Shown: positions 24,322 through 32,761, numbered from the stretch's first letter. The stretch is DNA of 64,000 bases from Paenibacillus sp. VTT E-133291 (GCF_002264395.1 NZ_NFVA01000006.1:62001-126000), one strand, 5' to 3'. The notes: generated by a model not told the origin, from the letters alone. Program-made: numbers and translations.

Positions 24322-25599
24322 ATGGGTACAAGAGAAGAAAGAACGAGATGGTTCTTGCAGGATAGATTCGGTATGTTCATTCATTGGGGATTATATTCCA
24401 TTCCAGCACGAGGTGAGTGGATACGTGGAAACGAGCGAATGAGTAGAGAACATTATATGACGTATTTCAATGAATTTGACGCATCTCGATATGACCCGAA
24501 GAAGTGGGCCAGCGCAGCAAAAGCAGCGGGGCAGAAGTATGCGGTCCTTACGACCAAGCATCACGACGGATTCTGCTTGTTTGATAGCAAGCTGACAGAT
24601 TTTAAAGCGACTAACACGCCTGCTGGACGTGATCTCGTTCGAGAATATGTAGACGCTTTCCGGGCTGAAGGTATTGCTGTAGGTCTGTATTACTCTATTA
24701 TTGATTGGCATCATGATGATTACCCTGGATATGGCGATAAAGCTCATCCGGATCGGGACAATGAAGCGGCTAAAGACAAGCCGATTGATTTTGATCAATA
24801 CTTGGAGTATATGCATGGGCAAGTGAAGGAACTGTTGATGAATTATGGAAAAATCGACATCATGTGGTTTGACTTCTCCTACGACAATATGACCGGAGAG
24901 AAATGGAAAGCAACGGAGTTAATCCGTATGATTCGCTCTATCCAGCCGGATATTATTATCGACAATCGTTTAGGTGGGAATATCCGCGCGGCCGAGCCAG
25001 AAGAATATGCTGGAGATTTCTTTTCTCCAGAGCAGATCATTCCTCCCGGTGGGATTGTTGACGTGAATGGCCAATCCGTTCCATGGGAAGCATGCATTAC
25101 GCTTAATGATAACTGGGGCTATCATTCCGAAGATAAAAATTATAAATCCACCCAGCAGATCATTCGCTCAATGGTCGAATGTATCAGTAAGAATGGTAAT
25201 CTCCTCCTTAATGTTGGACCTGATGCTAAAGGTGAAATGACACGGGAATCACTTGTCATCCTTGATGAAGTGGGCGAGTGGATGCGCCTGAATGGTGACA
25301 GTATTTATGGCTGCGGCAGCTCATTGCTTGCTAAGCCAGAGTGGGGTCGTTATACGCAAAAGGGCAACAAGTTGTATGCGCACGTCTACGACCGTGGAAT
25401 TGGCCCGATCTATTTCCAAGGCTTGAAAGGGAAGATTAAAAAGGCTAGATTACTACGTGATGGTACCGAACTAAAGGTGGAGGTGCCGTGGATGGCTGAG
25501 GAATATTCGGATGTTGACGGCGGAGCGTTTATTACATTAAAAGGGGCTAAGCTTCCCGACGAGATGGATACGGTTGTTGAGCTTGAACTTTTTGTATAG
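24322..25599 (+). CDS. GH29 alpha-L-fucosidase, cytoplasmic
   Basis: 425 residues, a compact GH29 enzyme with no signal peptide, hence intracellular. Conserved elements are FGMFIHWGLYS, TTKHHDGFCLF (His80/81), SIIDWHH, the nucleophile Asp184 in MWFDFSY, and NLLLNVGPDAKGE. It removes alpha-linked L-fucose from small oligosaccharides after import. The compact size and lack of secretion resemble the Lactobacillus AlfB/AlfC enzymes, which act on imported fucosyl-GlcNAc compounds. GGAGGGG lies before the ATG. It is the last gene of the run and is followed by a terminator. Confidence 0.93.
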   Translation: MGTREERTRWFLQDRFGMFIHWGLYSIPARGEWIRGNERMSREHYMTYFNEFDASRYDPKKWASAAKAAGQKYAVLTTKHHDGFCLFDSKLTDFKATNTPAGRDLVREYVDAFRAEGIAVGLYYSIIDWHHDDYPGYGDKAHPDRDNEAAKDKPIDFDQYLEYMHGQVKELLMNYGKIDIMWFDFSYDNMTGEKWKATELIRMIRSIQPDIIIDNRLGGNIRAAEPEEYAGDFFSPEQIIPPGGIVDVNGQSVPWEACITLNDNWGYHSEDKNYKSTQQIIRSMVECISKNGNLLLNVGPDAKGEMTRESLVILDEVGEWMRLNGDSIYGCGSSLLAKPEWGRYTQKGNKLYAHVYDRGIGPIYFQGLKGKIKKARLLRDGTELKVEVPWMAEEYSDVDGGAFITLKGAKLPDEMDTVVELELFV

Positions 25600-25628
25600 T
25601 TGTTATTCACTATTATATCTCTTATGAG

Positions 25629-25669
25629 AACAGATCCTAGGGATTCACCTTAGGATCTGTTTCATTTTG
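25629..25669. terminator. Terminator of the glyco-amino-acid operon (bidirectional)
   Basis: AACAGATCCTA / TAGGATCTGTT stem with an 11-base loop, followed by TTCATTTT; it lies between converging genes. Confidence 0.75.
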
Positions 25670-25678
25670 TTGGAAATA

Positions 25679-26674
25679 TCAGAGGCGGGCCTTGCGGAAG
25701 CCTTCATATATATTGAGGACCGCAATTAAAATCAAGACTGCTATTCCTCCACCTACTAGCCCCGTTTCAAACTGGTTAGCTGTAGTAGTTAATAAATTAG
25801 ACATGTAGTTAATGAATTCTTGGTTAAATACATTCGGATTAATAAGGATAATAGCGAATACAATAAGTACTAAAAGCTCGAGGGCCGTATTACATAATGC
25901 TAATTCTCTAGTCCATTGTCTCTTGATTAATTTATATATAGTTAATGCGACTTCTAATCCGATCACAATAAGAATAATAGGCCAATAATCAAGTAACACA
26001 TGCTGATTAAAAGCTGGGGCTACGAAGTTAAGTGCGCCTTCACCGCCTCTATAGACTCTGATCAGGTGTTCAGCATTAAAATAAACAGTAGCCCAAATGG
26101 CAGTCCACAGTAAACTTCCGAACACTTCGAAGCTTGTAATTGCTTTTTTCTTATGGACAAGCGCGATATCCTTCAAATCATCAGGAGTCCATTTCCTTAA
26201 TTTTGTAGTAAGTGGATGACCTTCCTTTCCTTTATCCGCCCGTTCGATAATAGCGAACACAACAGTTATCCAAAAAAAGACTTGGATTCCTACTTCAAGG
26301 AAGGTTCCAATTCCTGTACTTATAACTGCAGTAACAATATCCGAAACTGTTTTATCGCCGTTATAGCCAATCAAGTAATCAGCAACCAGAGCGATTAAAG
26401 AAACAACTACAGCGATGGGTATAATCATTTTTAATAACGTAACATATAAATCGAAATAGCGTGGGCCGATGAGATACATGGGCTGATCGCGGTACTCACT
26501 AGCTAAAATAGCTGGATTGCCCAATTTTGCAAGGACGGCTTTTACCTCTTTTTCGTCATAATCATCCGGTAACATATCCTCGATGGTTGATCGTAATTCT
26601 AATGCGATGTCTTCCCGATTTTGTTCTGGTAACCTCCGAGTAACTTCATGAATGTAAATCTCAATCAGCTTCAT
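25679..26674 (-). CDS. HAAS-domain membrane protein, PadR partner
   Basis: 331 residues. The N-terminal cytoplasmic part of about 75 residues (KLIEIYIHEVTRRLP, then ALELRSTIEDML and LGNPAILASEYR) has the look of the HAAS/DUF1700-like prefix found next to PadR regulators. About seven membrane helices follow. The ATG at 26674 has GGAGG 7 bases upstream; the ATG two codons earlier abuts it. It overlaps the PadR gene end by 14 bases, so the pair is co-translated. It probably acts as a membrane sensor or antagonist in a PadR-controlled response (inference). Confidence 0.8.
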   Translation of the reverse strand: MKLIEIYIHEVTRRLPEQNREDIALELRSTIEDMLPDDYDEKEVKAVLAKLGNPAILASEYRDQPMYLIGPRYFDLYVTLLKMIIPIAVVVSLIALVADYLIGYNGDKTVSDIVTAVISTGIGTFLEVGIQVFFWITVVFAIIERADKGKEGHPLTTKLRKWTPDDLKDIALVHKKKAITSFEVFGSLLWTAIWATVYFNAEHLIRVYRGGEGALNFVAPAFNQHVLLDYWPIILIVIGLEVALTIYKLIKRQWTRELALCNTALELLVLIVFAIILINPNVFNQEFINYMSNLLTTTANQFETGLVGGGIAVLILIAVLNIYEGFRKARL

Positions 26675-27008
26675 GGTCATCCTCCCCTTGTAATAGGCCG
26701 TAAAGTTCTTTCGAATTCTTAAGCCATTCTTCCTTTAGCTGTAAAAAAATTTCTACGCCATAGTCACTTAGAACATAATACTTACGGGGTCTGCTCTCGG
26801 ATGTGTCCCAGCTGCTCGTCACTAATTCCTGTTTCTCTAATCGGCGAAGTAATGGATATAGGGTGCTTTGATCGATGATGATGCTGGATTCCTCCAACAA
26901 TTGAACGAGCGAATATCCATACTGGGGTGTTCGTAATTGACTTAAAACGGCTAGCGTTAACGTACCTCTCCTAAGCTCTGTGATTAAAGAATTTAATAAA
27001 GTACTCAT
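26661..27008 (-). CDS. PadR-family transcriptional regulator
   Basis: 115 residues, the short s1 type: a winged helix with the LAVLSQLRTPQYGYSLVQLL and TLYPLLRRLEKQELV signatures and RPRKYYVLSDYG, followed by a short dimerisation helix. It is the first gene of a two-gene unit with the HAAS membrane protein. Two identical palindromes lie 75-115 bases upstream and are the expected operators. Confidence 0.9.
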   Translation of the reverse strand: MSTLLNSLITELRRGTLTLAVLSQLRTPQYGYSLVQLLEESSIIIDQSTLYPLLRRLEKQELVTSSWDTSESRPRKYYVLSDYGVEIFLQLKEEWLKNSKELYGLLQGEDDHEAD

Positions 27009-27083
27009 TCACCCACCTCATTATATTTCTCGTTTAAACGCTATTCGTCCTTGAAAGGAGGCCGAAGACGTTTATATTTACTG

Positions 27084-27122
27084 TGTATCATACAGTATGT
27101 GTTTTATACTATGTATCATACA
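27084..27122. promoter_or_regulatory. Two PadR operator candidates
   Basis: TGTATCATACA occurs at 27084-27094 and again at 27112-27122, 28 bases apart. Each is a perfect 11-base palindrome around a central base and is embedded in TACT(A/G)TGTATCATACA, so the longer motif is a direct repeat. Confidence 0.6.
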
Positions 27123-27207
27123 CTATTGTTGTTCCAACATCAATTGAATAAAATAATCTCCTAAGAAATAAATAAGAAAAAATTATATTTGAGTGAAATA
27201 CTCTAAT

Positions 27208-27434
27208 TAAAAAAGGAGGTTGTGAAATAATTTCATTCTATAGTGATATCCCGAATGCTTCTACATGGGAGGTGGGGTGGGTATTTTAATAACAATGTCC
27301 CGGACTTGTTCTTCAGAATGATGGCTCTATCTATTGCTAGCAACCAGCTGTCAAGCATCCATTGGGCGATTCCATTTGGGAAAGAAGAAGTTGCTAATAT
27401 GCTGAGCCGAGCGGAGAGTTCTGGAGTGGTATGA
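27208..27434 (+). pseudogene. Possible gene remnant, unassigned
   Basis: AAAAAAGGAGG at 27209-27219 is a strong ribosome site, but the frames after it break. One frame gives FYSDIPNASTWEVGWVF then stops; another continues with a protein-like 50-residue stretch ending MLSRAESSGVV. Joined by a frameshift near 27290 they would make one short protein. I do not recognise the family. The rest of the gap 27009-27564 holds only the PadR operators and the MarR promoter. Confidence 0.25.
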
Positions 27435-27494
27435 TGATGATCAAACCTATATTCCGAAGTGGTATTTGGCAAGCGTGTAGGATTTCTACTGAGC

Positions 27495-27523
27495 TTGACT
27501 CCTCATCAGTTTACTAGTATACT
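27495..27523 (+). promoter_or_regulatory. MarR gene promoter with overlapping operator
   Basis: TTGACT, 17 bases, TATACT. The near-perfect 16-base palindrome AGTTTACTAGTATACT (27508-27523) covers the -10 box. The same 16-mer, exactly reverse-complemented, occurs in front of the dioxygenase gene. Confidence 0.7.
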
Positions 27524-27564
27524 CATATTAACAAATCAAATAAACAAACGATGGACGTGACCAA

Positions 27565-28032
27565 ATGAGAAGCAATGGATTCACTGAAGATAACAAACTA
27601 AGCTTATTGATCTGGTTGCGGCTGGTTAGGGTATATGAGAATAGTAACGATCTTTCCAATGAATTCTTGAAGCAATTTAACTTAACCGTTAATCAATTTG
27701 ATACCTTGGTACAAATATTATTACACCAGCCTGTAACACAGATGGAAATTGCCGAGCATCTAACCATTACTAAAGGTGGGGTATCCCATATGCTTGGCAG
27801 ATTAGAGAAGGAAGGATGGATTGAACGCAAACAGGATTGGAAAGTGAAGTACATTACTTTAACGGAAAAGGGCCAAACACTTATTGAGAAGGTACTGCCC
27901 TTACAATCGGATTTCCAAGCCTCGTTATTCGATCCACTGACAGATGATGAGAAGAAAGTGTTTTACAGCATGCTTAAAAAGATTCATCGCCATAGCCAAG
28001 ATGAGAATCGACTCCCGCGAGGTGTTCAGTAG
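27565..28032 (+). CDS. MarR-family regulator (MhqR-like)
   Basis: 155 residues with a central winged helix (VTQMEIAEHLTITKGGVSHMLGRLEKEGWI, then YITLTEKG) and flanking dimerisation helices. It is placed directly before a ring-cleaving dioxygenase of the MhqO type, with the same operator in both promoters, so it most likely represses itself and the dioxygenase until quinone-like or electrophilic compounds appear, as MhqR does in Bacillus subtilis (analogy). Confidence 0.85.
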   Translation: MRSNGFTEDNKLSLLIWLRLVRVYENSNDLSNEFLKQFNLTVNQFDTLVQILLHQPVTQMEIAEHLTITKGGVSHMLGRLEKEGWIERKQDWKVKYITLTEKGQTLIEKVLPLQSDFQASLFDPLTDDEKKVFYSMLKKIHRHSQDENRLPRGVQ

Positions 28033-28040
28033 TGACGCAA

Positions 28041-28071
28041 AAGCTTTATTGATAATAAAGCTTACTTTTTT
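28041..28071 (+). terminator. Terminator after the MarR gene
   Basis: AAGCTTTATT / AATAAAGCTT stem with loop GAT, then a TTTTTT run. It separates the regulator and dioxygenase into two transcripts. Confidence 0.8.
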
Positions 28072-28078
28072 CTTCGTC

Positions 28079-28094
28079 AGTATACTAGTAAACT
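28079..28094 (+). promoter_or_regulatory. MarR operator of the dioxygenase gene
   Basis: AGTATACTAGTAAACT, the exact reverse complement of the operator at 27508-27523. A TACAAT -10 candidate follows at 28099-28104. Confidence 0.65.
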
Positions 28095-28126
28095 AAAATA
28101 CAATATTTATTTAGGAGGCTATTATA

Positions 28127-29098
28127 ATGAAACAACAACTAATAAACGGACAACATCATGTATCGATGATTACTAAAAACGCTAAACAAAACTTGTGGTT
28201 TTACACAGAGGTACTGGGATTGAGACTTGTAAAGAAAACGGTCAATCAAGATGATCCATCCATGTACCATCTATTTTATGGAAATCGTAATGGCGCCCCT
28301 GGCACTGAGGTATCTTTCTTTGAAATGCCAAATGCAGGTCAGACCCGCAAAGGGACGAACAGTATTAGCTCTTTCTCCCTTCTTGTCCCTAGCGATGAAG
28401 CCTTGTCGTATTGGGCTAGTCGATTAGATTCTTTTGAAGTTCTTCATGAAGCGATTGTAAGTATCGGGGAACATAAGTCGCTTACTTTTTATGATAGAGA
28501 TGAATTGACGATCCATTTAGTATCGGCTGAAAAAGATAACGGTATCGAGTTAGTTGAGCCGTGGATTACAGAAGACATCCCTCCAAAGTATGCCATCGTT
28601 GGGTTAGGTCCTGTTGTATTGACTGTACGTGAGACTAGCCGCACAAAGGCGGTTTTGGAAGATATCTTGGGCTATACAAAAGTTCGGACAGTACCCTCCA
28701 TGGGGGATTCGAAAGTGATGGTAGATATATATGAAACAGGGAAGGGTGGTTTATACACCGAGATCCACGTCAAAGAAGTAAATGATAAAGATCGGGAGAG
28801 ACCAGGGAAAGGCAGCATCCATCATGTGGCTATAAGAGTGAAGGATGTCGAAGAACTAACCGAATGGGCCTCCAAGATCACTGCTGCAGGCTTTAAAAAT
28901 ACAGGGGTCATTAATCGTTATTACTTCCATTCCTTGTATTTTCGGGATCCGAACCATATTCTTTTTGAGCTTGCTACAGATGGCCCAGGATTTGAGATTG
29001 ATGAAACTTTTGACGCGCTAGGAGAGAATTTGACCTTACCTTCCTTTCTGGAAGAACGTCGTGAAGAGATTGAATCGAAGCTTCCTCCTATCCAATGA
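28127..29098 (+). CDS. Ring-cleaving dioxygenase, MhqO-like (VOC fold)
   Basis: 323 residues made of two VOC modules. The N-terminal part has GQHHVSMITKNAKQNLWFY and LGLRLVKKTVNQDD, typical of the MhqA/MhqO group. The metal triad is probably His in GQHHVS, His in SIHHVAIRV and Glu in HILFELATDGPGF. The enzymes are thought to detoxify hydroquinones and catechol-like compounds. AGGAGG precedes the ATG. It is controlled by the shared MarR operator. Confidence 0.87.
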   Translation: MKQQLINGQHHVSMITKNAKQNLWFYTEVLGLRLVKKTVNQDDPSMYHLFYGNRNGAPGTEVSFFEMPNAGQTRKGTNSISSFSLLVPSDEALSYWASRLDSFEVLHEAIVSIGEHKSLTFYDRDELTIHLVSAEKDNGIELVEPWITEDIPPKYAIVGLGPVVLTVRETSRTKAVLEDILGYTKVRTVPSMGDSKVMVDIYETGKGGLYTEIHVKEVNDKDRERPGKGSIHHVAIRVKDVEELTEWASKITAAGFKNTGVINRYYFHSLYFRDPNHILFELATDGPGFEIDETFDALGENLTLPSFLEERREEIESKLPPIQ

Positions 29099-29133
29099 AC
29101 CTAATATAACCATGAAAAGAGGACATAATCAGG

Positions 29134-29268
29134 ATGGAACAATATAGAGTCGATGAGAATAAAGGGTTGGAGCTAGGTTTATACACATTAGGTGATCACA
29201 CCACAGATGCCTTAACTGGAAGCAGCGGTGTTCTTTTAAAAAGAAGGGCACTGTTAGCCTGTATATGA
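29134..29268 (+). pseudogene. N-terminal stub of an LLM-class (luciferase-like) oxidoreductase
   Basis: A 44-codon frame with a good-looking start (ATCAGG then ATG). It contains GLELGLYTLGDHTTDALTG, which matches the first strand and following loop of luciferase-like flavin monooxygenases. The frame then diverges after about residue 31 and stops; the remaining 300 or so residues of the family are absent. It is probably the remains of a deleted gene that once followed the dioxygenase. Confidence 0.6.
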
Positions 29269-29379
29269 CTATCTATTGCACTATGCAATATCGACATAGA
29301 CATGGGCAAGAACTTATCCATTTTGTTAATCACTGGAAGTATATTATTTAAGGGTTCATTTCTGAAGAGGGGGAGTAGT

Positions 29380-30474
29380 GTGACGAATAGCCTTATTTCA
29401 ATTAGCAGGTTGTATAGTCAAATGATTGCAGGCTCTTTACATCACACACCAGAGCAGGTCGTGAAGAAAATGGGGGCTATGCAAGCGCAAGACTACATGC
29501 AGGCGGTTTGGGCCATCGGACTACGTTCTCCTGCTACGAAATTAGCTGATATAGAGCGTGCAATCGCTGACCGTAAGATTATTCTTACTTGGACGCTGCG
29601 GGGTACGCTTCATTTCATCCCAGCAGAAGATGTAAAGTGGATGCTACAGCTCACTGCACCGCGTTTAGCATCACAAACGAAGCGGCGAATGGCTGAGCTT
29701 GGACTTGATGATCAAACACTGGAGCGCTGTAGAAAAATTATAGTGGAAGCTTTAAAGGGCGGGAAGCAAATGGATCGTTCGGCCCTACTTCAGTTAATAG
29801 AAGAAGAAGGCATCCATACAGGGAATCAGCGGGGTTATCATATACTCTGGAATAGTGCCTATCAAGGACTGATTTGTTTTGGTCCTATGAATGGTAAACA
29901 GCAAACGATTGTATTGTTAGAGGAATGGGTGCCAGATTGCCGAGAGCTATCTTATGAGAAATCGTTGCAAGAACTCGCCTTGCGGTATTTTACAGCCCGT
30001 GGATGGGCGACCGTTCAGGACTTTGCTTGGTGGGCAGGCATAACCCTTACAGATGCTAGACGAGGATTAGAAACTGTAAAAAATGACCTTCAATCGGCGG
30101 ATATAAATGGCAGTGAGTATTGGATGTCTACCGATCAACTAGCTCGTGCGGATGAAGACTCCTCGGGTGTCTATTTACTTCCGGGTTATGATGAGTACAT
30201 TCTTGGTTATAAAGACCGGAGTGCTGTACTTGAGCCTGAGAAGGCTCCTTTAATTGTCCCTGGAAACAATGGTGTTTTCCTGCCGATGATTGTTGTAGGT
30301 GGCCAAGTTATGGGTACATGGAAACGTACGATTAAGAAAAAAGGAATAGAAATGGTCATTCATCCTTTTGGAGAGCTCAGGAAGGCTGAAGAAGCAGTGT
30401 TTAAAGCTGCTGAAAAATATGCTGCATTTATCGGTCTGCCGATCCTCAATCTTAGCGTGAAACGGACAACATAA
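29380..30474 (+). CDS. AlkZ/AlkX-like (HTH_42) DNA glycosylase family protein
   Basis: 364 residues of the HTH_42 family (winged-helix DNA-binding domain-containing). The motif GAMQAQDY carries the Q-x-Q pair that forms the active site in the interstrand-crosslink glycosylase AlkZ, and WTLRGTLHFI is the second family hallmark. The C-terminal GYDEYILGY is also conserved. The protein may unhook alkylation or crosslink damage, but most bacterial members are untested. The start is the GTG at 29380 with AGGGGG 7 bases upstream; 26 extra upstream codons are open but unlike the family. Confidence 0.8.
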   Translation: MTNSLISISRLYSQMIAGSLHHTPEQVVKKMGAMQAQDYMQAVWAIGLRSPATKLADIERAIADRKIILTWTLRGTLHFIPAEDVKWMLQLTAPRLASQTKRRMAELGLDDQTLERCRKIIVEALKGGKQMDRSALLQLIEEEGIHTGNQRGYHILWNSAYQGLICFGPMNGKQQTIVLLEEWVPDCRELSYEKSLQELALRYFTARGWATVQDFAWWAGITLTDARRGLETVKNDLQSADINGSEYWMSTDQLARADEDSSGVYLLPGYDEYILGYKDRSAVLEPEKAPLIVPGNNGVFLPMIVVGGQVMGTWKRTIKKKGIEMVIHPFGELRKAEEAVFKAAEKYAAFIGLPILNLSVKRTT

Positions 30475-30590
30475 TCATTATTTGCCCATAAAAGCTCATT
30501 TTTTAGGTTATCGGACTCCAATGCACTTAATTCGTTGCAAGAGCCTCATTTTGTAATCCTTGGATAGGGGGTTCAAATAGCGCTGTATAA

Positions 30591-30625
30591 GAAACGAAAC
30601 CCGCCAAGCGTCACCTGCCGGGTTT
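30591..30625 (-). terminator. Terminator of the OYE-family gene
   Basis: On the minus strand AAACCCG...CGGGTTT with an inner partial stem, followed by CGTTTCTT. It lies 35 bases after the stop. Confidence 0.6.
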
Positions 30626-30659
30626 GCTATTTCCATAAGTCGGTCAGAGCCTTTCTTAA

Positions 30660-32585
30660 CTAGATTCGTCTAGCTAATTCTGCCCCCTCCCAAATTGCAT
30701 TAAGTGCTCTGCGAGCTTGCACAGCATCCCCAATTACATGATAAGGAATGGAGCTTTCCTCCAAAAATTCCTGAAGGACTTGCTTGTTTAGAGCATGTGA
30801 TCCAACTGCGATTACTACATAATCGGCTGGCAGTTTATGAAGCTCTCCATCTTTTTCAACGATTACGCTATTCTTTTGGATTGCCTTGCATTTGCTGTTG
30901 GTCATTAATGTTACGCCGTGGCCATATAGGCTTTCCATTACACAGATTTTACGAAGGATACCCAGATCATTTGCTACATCGGCTTGCATTTCTACAACAG
31001 TGATTTGATTTCCGCGTTCGACCAATAGCTCAGCAACCTCAAGACCAACCAATCCCCCTCCAATAATAACGACTCGACCTTCAGGATGGCATGTTCCCCA
31101 TAATACATCATGTGAATTCACTACATGACTACTTAGAACGCCTTCGATCGGAGGAATCGTAGGGGCTGATCCGATCGCAAGAATGACTTCATCCGGACTA
31201 ATTTCTTGGATAAGTTCTGGAGTGACCTCCGTATTCATTCGGATTTCCACCCCTTCACGTTTAGCAGCTTCCCCCATATTCAGAGCAGCGGCGGCCATTT
31301 CTTCTTTACGTGGCGCGGCACCAGCGATATAAAGCTGTCCACTAAGAATGTCGTTCTTCTCGCATAAAATGGGAGAATGTCCACGCCGTTTCAGTGTAAC
31401 CGCCGCCTCTAATCCGGCTGGCCCACCACCGGCAATAAGTACTTTCTTGGGTGTGCCCGCTGGCTTCAATTCATATTCCCGTTCACGTCCTGTTGCAGGG
31501 TTAAATACACAGCTGATGAAAGGCACCTTCGGATTCACGAAGCCATCAAAGCAGCCTTGATCACAACCTACACATTTAACGATCGTGTCTGCACGTCCGG
31601 CTAATGCTTTGTTACAGAATTCAGGATCTGCCAGCTGAGCGCGCCCTATAGCTACGAAATCAGCCAGTCCTTCAGCAATAATTCGATCCGCAATAGCTGG
31701 ATCATTAATACGTCCTACGGCGATAACTGGGATATTAACCACAGATTTAATTTGTGCTGCGTTATCTACATTGAAACCTACGGGCAGATCGATTGGAGGG
31801 ACTTCATATTTAATAGCTGCGCCTGCTGGAACTCCGCGCGATACATTTATCGCATCAATACCTGCTTTTTCAGCCAGCTTTGAGAAGAGCTTCATCTCAT
31901 CCAGTGTAAGTCCGCCGGGAAGATCCTCGATAGCAGAAATTCTCATCAAGATAGGGAACCCAGGCCCAACAGCTTCTCGAATGGCACGAATACAAGCGAG
32001 CGGAAAGCGGCAGCGATTCTCCCAGGAACCACCGTACTCATCCTGACGGAAGTTCATCGCTGGGCTTAGAAATTGTTGCGGCAAGTAACCATGACCGGCA
32101 TGGAATTCCACACTGTCAAAGCCAGCTATTTTTGCACGTAAAGCAGCATCGGCGTAAGCTTGGACCATCTCGCTGACTTCGTGATGCTCCAGCTCCCGGG
32201 GGATTTGTGTTACACCCTCGAAAGGAACAGGGGAGGAGGAGACTTGAATCAGGTTGGGCGTTACTTTCCCTCCATGCCATAACTGAAGACAGCTTTTGCC
32301 GCCTGCATCATGAATAGCTTGAGCTAACCGGGTCATACCAGGAATGAATTTATCATCATAAATAGCTGGAGCATCCTCAGAAGCAGCCGTTGGGTGAATG
32401 GTGGTTACTTCAACTGTATTTAAGCCGTTACCGCCTTTTGCGCGTGCTACATGGTAATCAATCAAGCGCTCGCCGACATAACCACCAGGAGCGTTCATTT
32501 TTGTGCCCATGGCAGGCAAAATGACCCGGTTCTTGAGCTCCATATTTCCTATCATACCTTTGCTGAACAAATGTGCGAATTCCAT
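30660..32585 (-). CDS. NADH:flavin oxidoreductase, 2,4-dienoyl-CoA reductase-like (OYE plus FAD domain)
   Basis: 641 residues from the ATG at 32585. The N-terminal half is an Old Yellow Enzyme FMN barrel (HAGHGYLPQQFLSP, DEYGGSWENR). The middle has the Cys ligands for one 4Fe-4S cluster in CVGCDQGCF and a later Cys in ISCVFNP. The C-terminal half has an FAD loop IAGGGPAGLEAA and an NAD(P)H loop IIGGGLVGLEVA, ending GDAVQARRAL. This is the FadH/BaiCD/trimethylamine-dehydrogenase layout for reducing alpha,beta-unsaturated compounds. The substrate is unknown. A large palindrome between it and a divergent PadR gene suggests inducible control. Confidence 0.9.
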   Translation of the reverse strand: MEFAHLFSKGMIGNMELKNRVILPAMGTKMNAPGGYVGERLIDYHVARAKGGNGLNTVEVTTIHPTAASEDAPAIYDDKFIPGMTRLAQAIHDAGGKSCLQLWHGGKVTPNLIQVSSSPVPFEGVTQIPRELEHHEVSEMVQAYADAALRAKIAGFDSVEFHAGHGYLPQQFLSPAMNFRQDEYGGSWENRCRFPLACIRAIREAVGPGFPILMRISAIEDLPGGLTLDEMKLFSKLAEKAGIDAINVSRGVPAGAAIKYEVPPIDLPVGFNVDNAAQIKSVVNIPVIAVGRINDPAIADRIIAEGLADFVAIGRAQLADPEFCNKALAGRADTIVKCVGCDQGCFDGFVNPKVPFISCVFNPATGREREYELKPAGTPKKVLIAGGGPAGLEAAVTLKRRGHSPILCEKNDILSGQLYIAGAAPRKEEMAAAALNMGEAAKREGVEIRMNTEVTPELIQEISPDEVILAIGSAPTIPPIEGVLSSHVVNSHDVLWGTCHPEGRVVIIGGGLVGLEVAELLVERGNQITVVEMQADVANDLGILRKICVMESLYGHGVTLMTNSKCKAIQKNSVIVEKDGELHKLPADYVVIAVGSHALNKQVLQEFLEESSIPYHVIGDAVQARRALNAIWEGAELARRI

Positions 32586-32604
32586 GCTATAACACCCTCT
32601 CAAT

Positions 32605-32642
32605 ATATAGGTTAAAATAATATAGGTTATTTTAACCTATAT
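32605..32642. promoter_or_regulatory. Large PadR operator palindrome
   Basis: Perfect 16-base inverted repeat ATATAGGTTAAAATAA / TTATTTTAACCTATAT separated by TATAGG, which is itself another copy of the half-site core. It begins 20 bases upstream of the oxidoreductase start. Confidence 0.75.
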
Positions 32643-32761
32643 TATCGAATGAAACGATAAAAGTATGTGCATAAAATCACTAAGTATTTGGCATAGAGGC
32701 AGTCCTTGAGGTAAGATAAGAAAATAGCCGGAAATGCAGTCCGGTAGTTCGGAGGATGAAC

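Noticed and set aside
27233..27472. 79-codon minus-strand frame in the PadR-MarR gap
   Set aside because: No ribosome site or recognisable motif, and it runs into the MarR promoter region.
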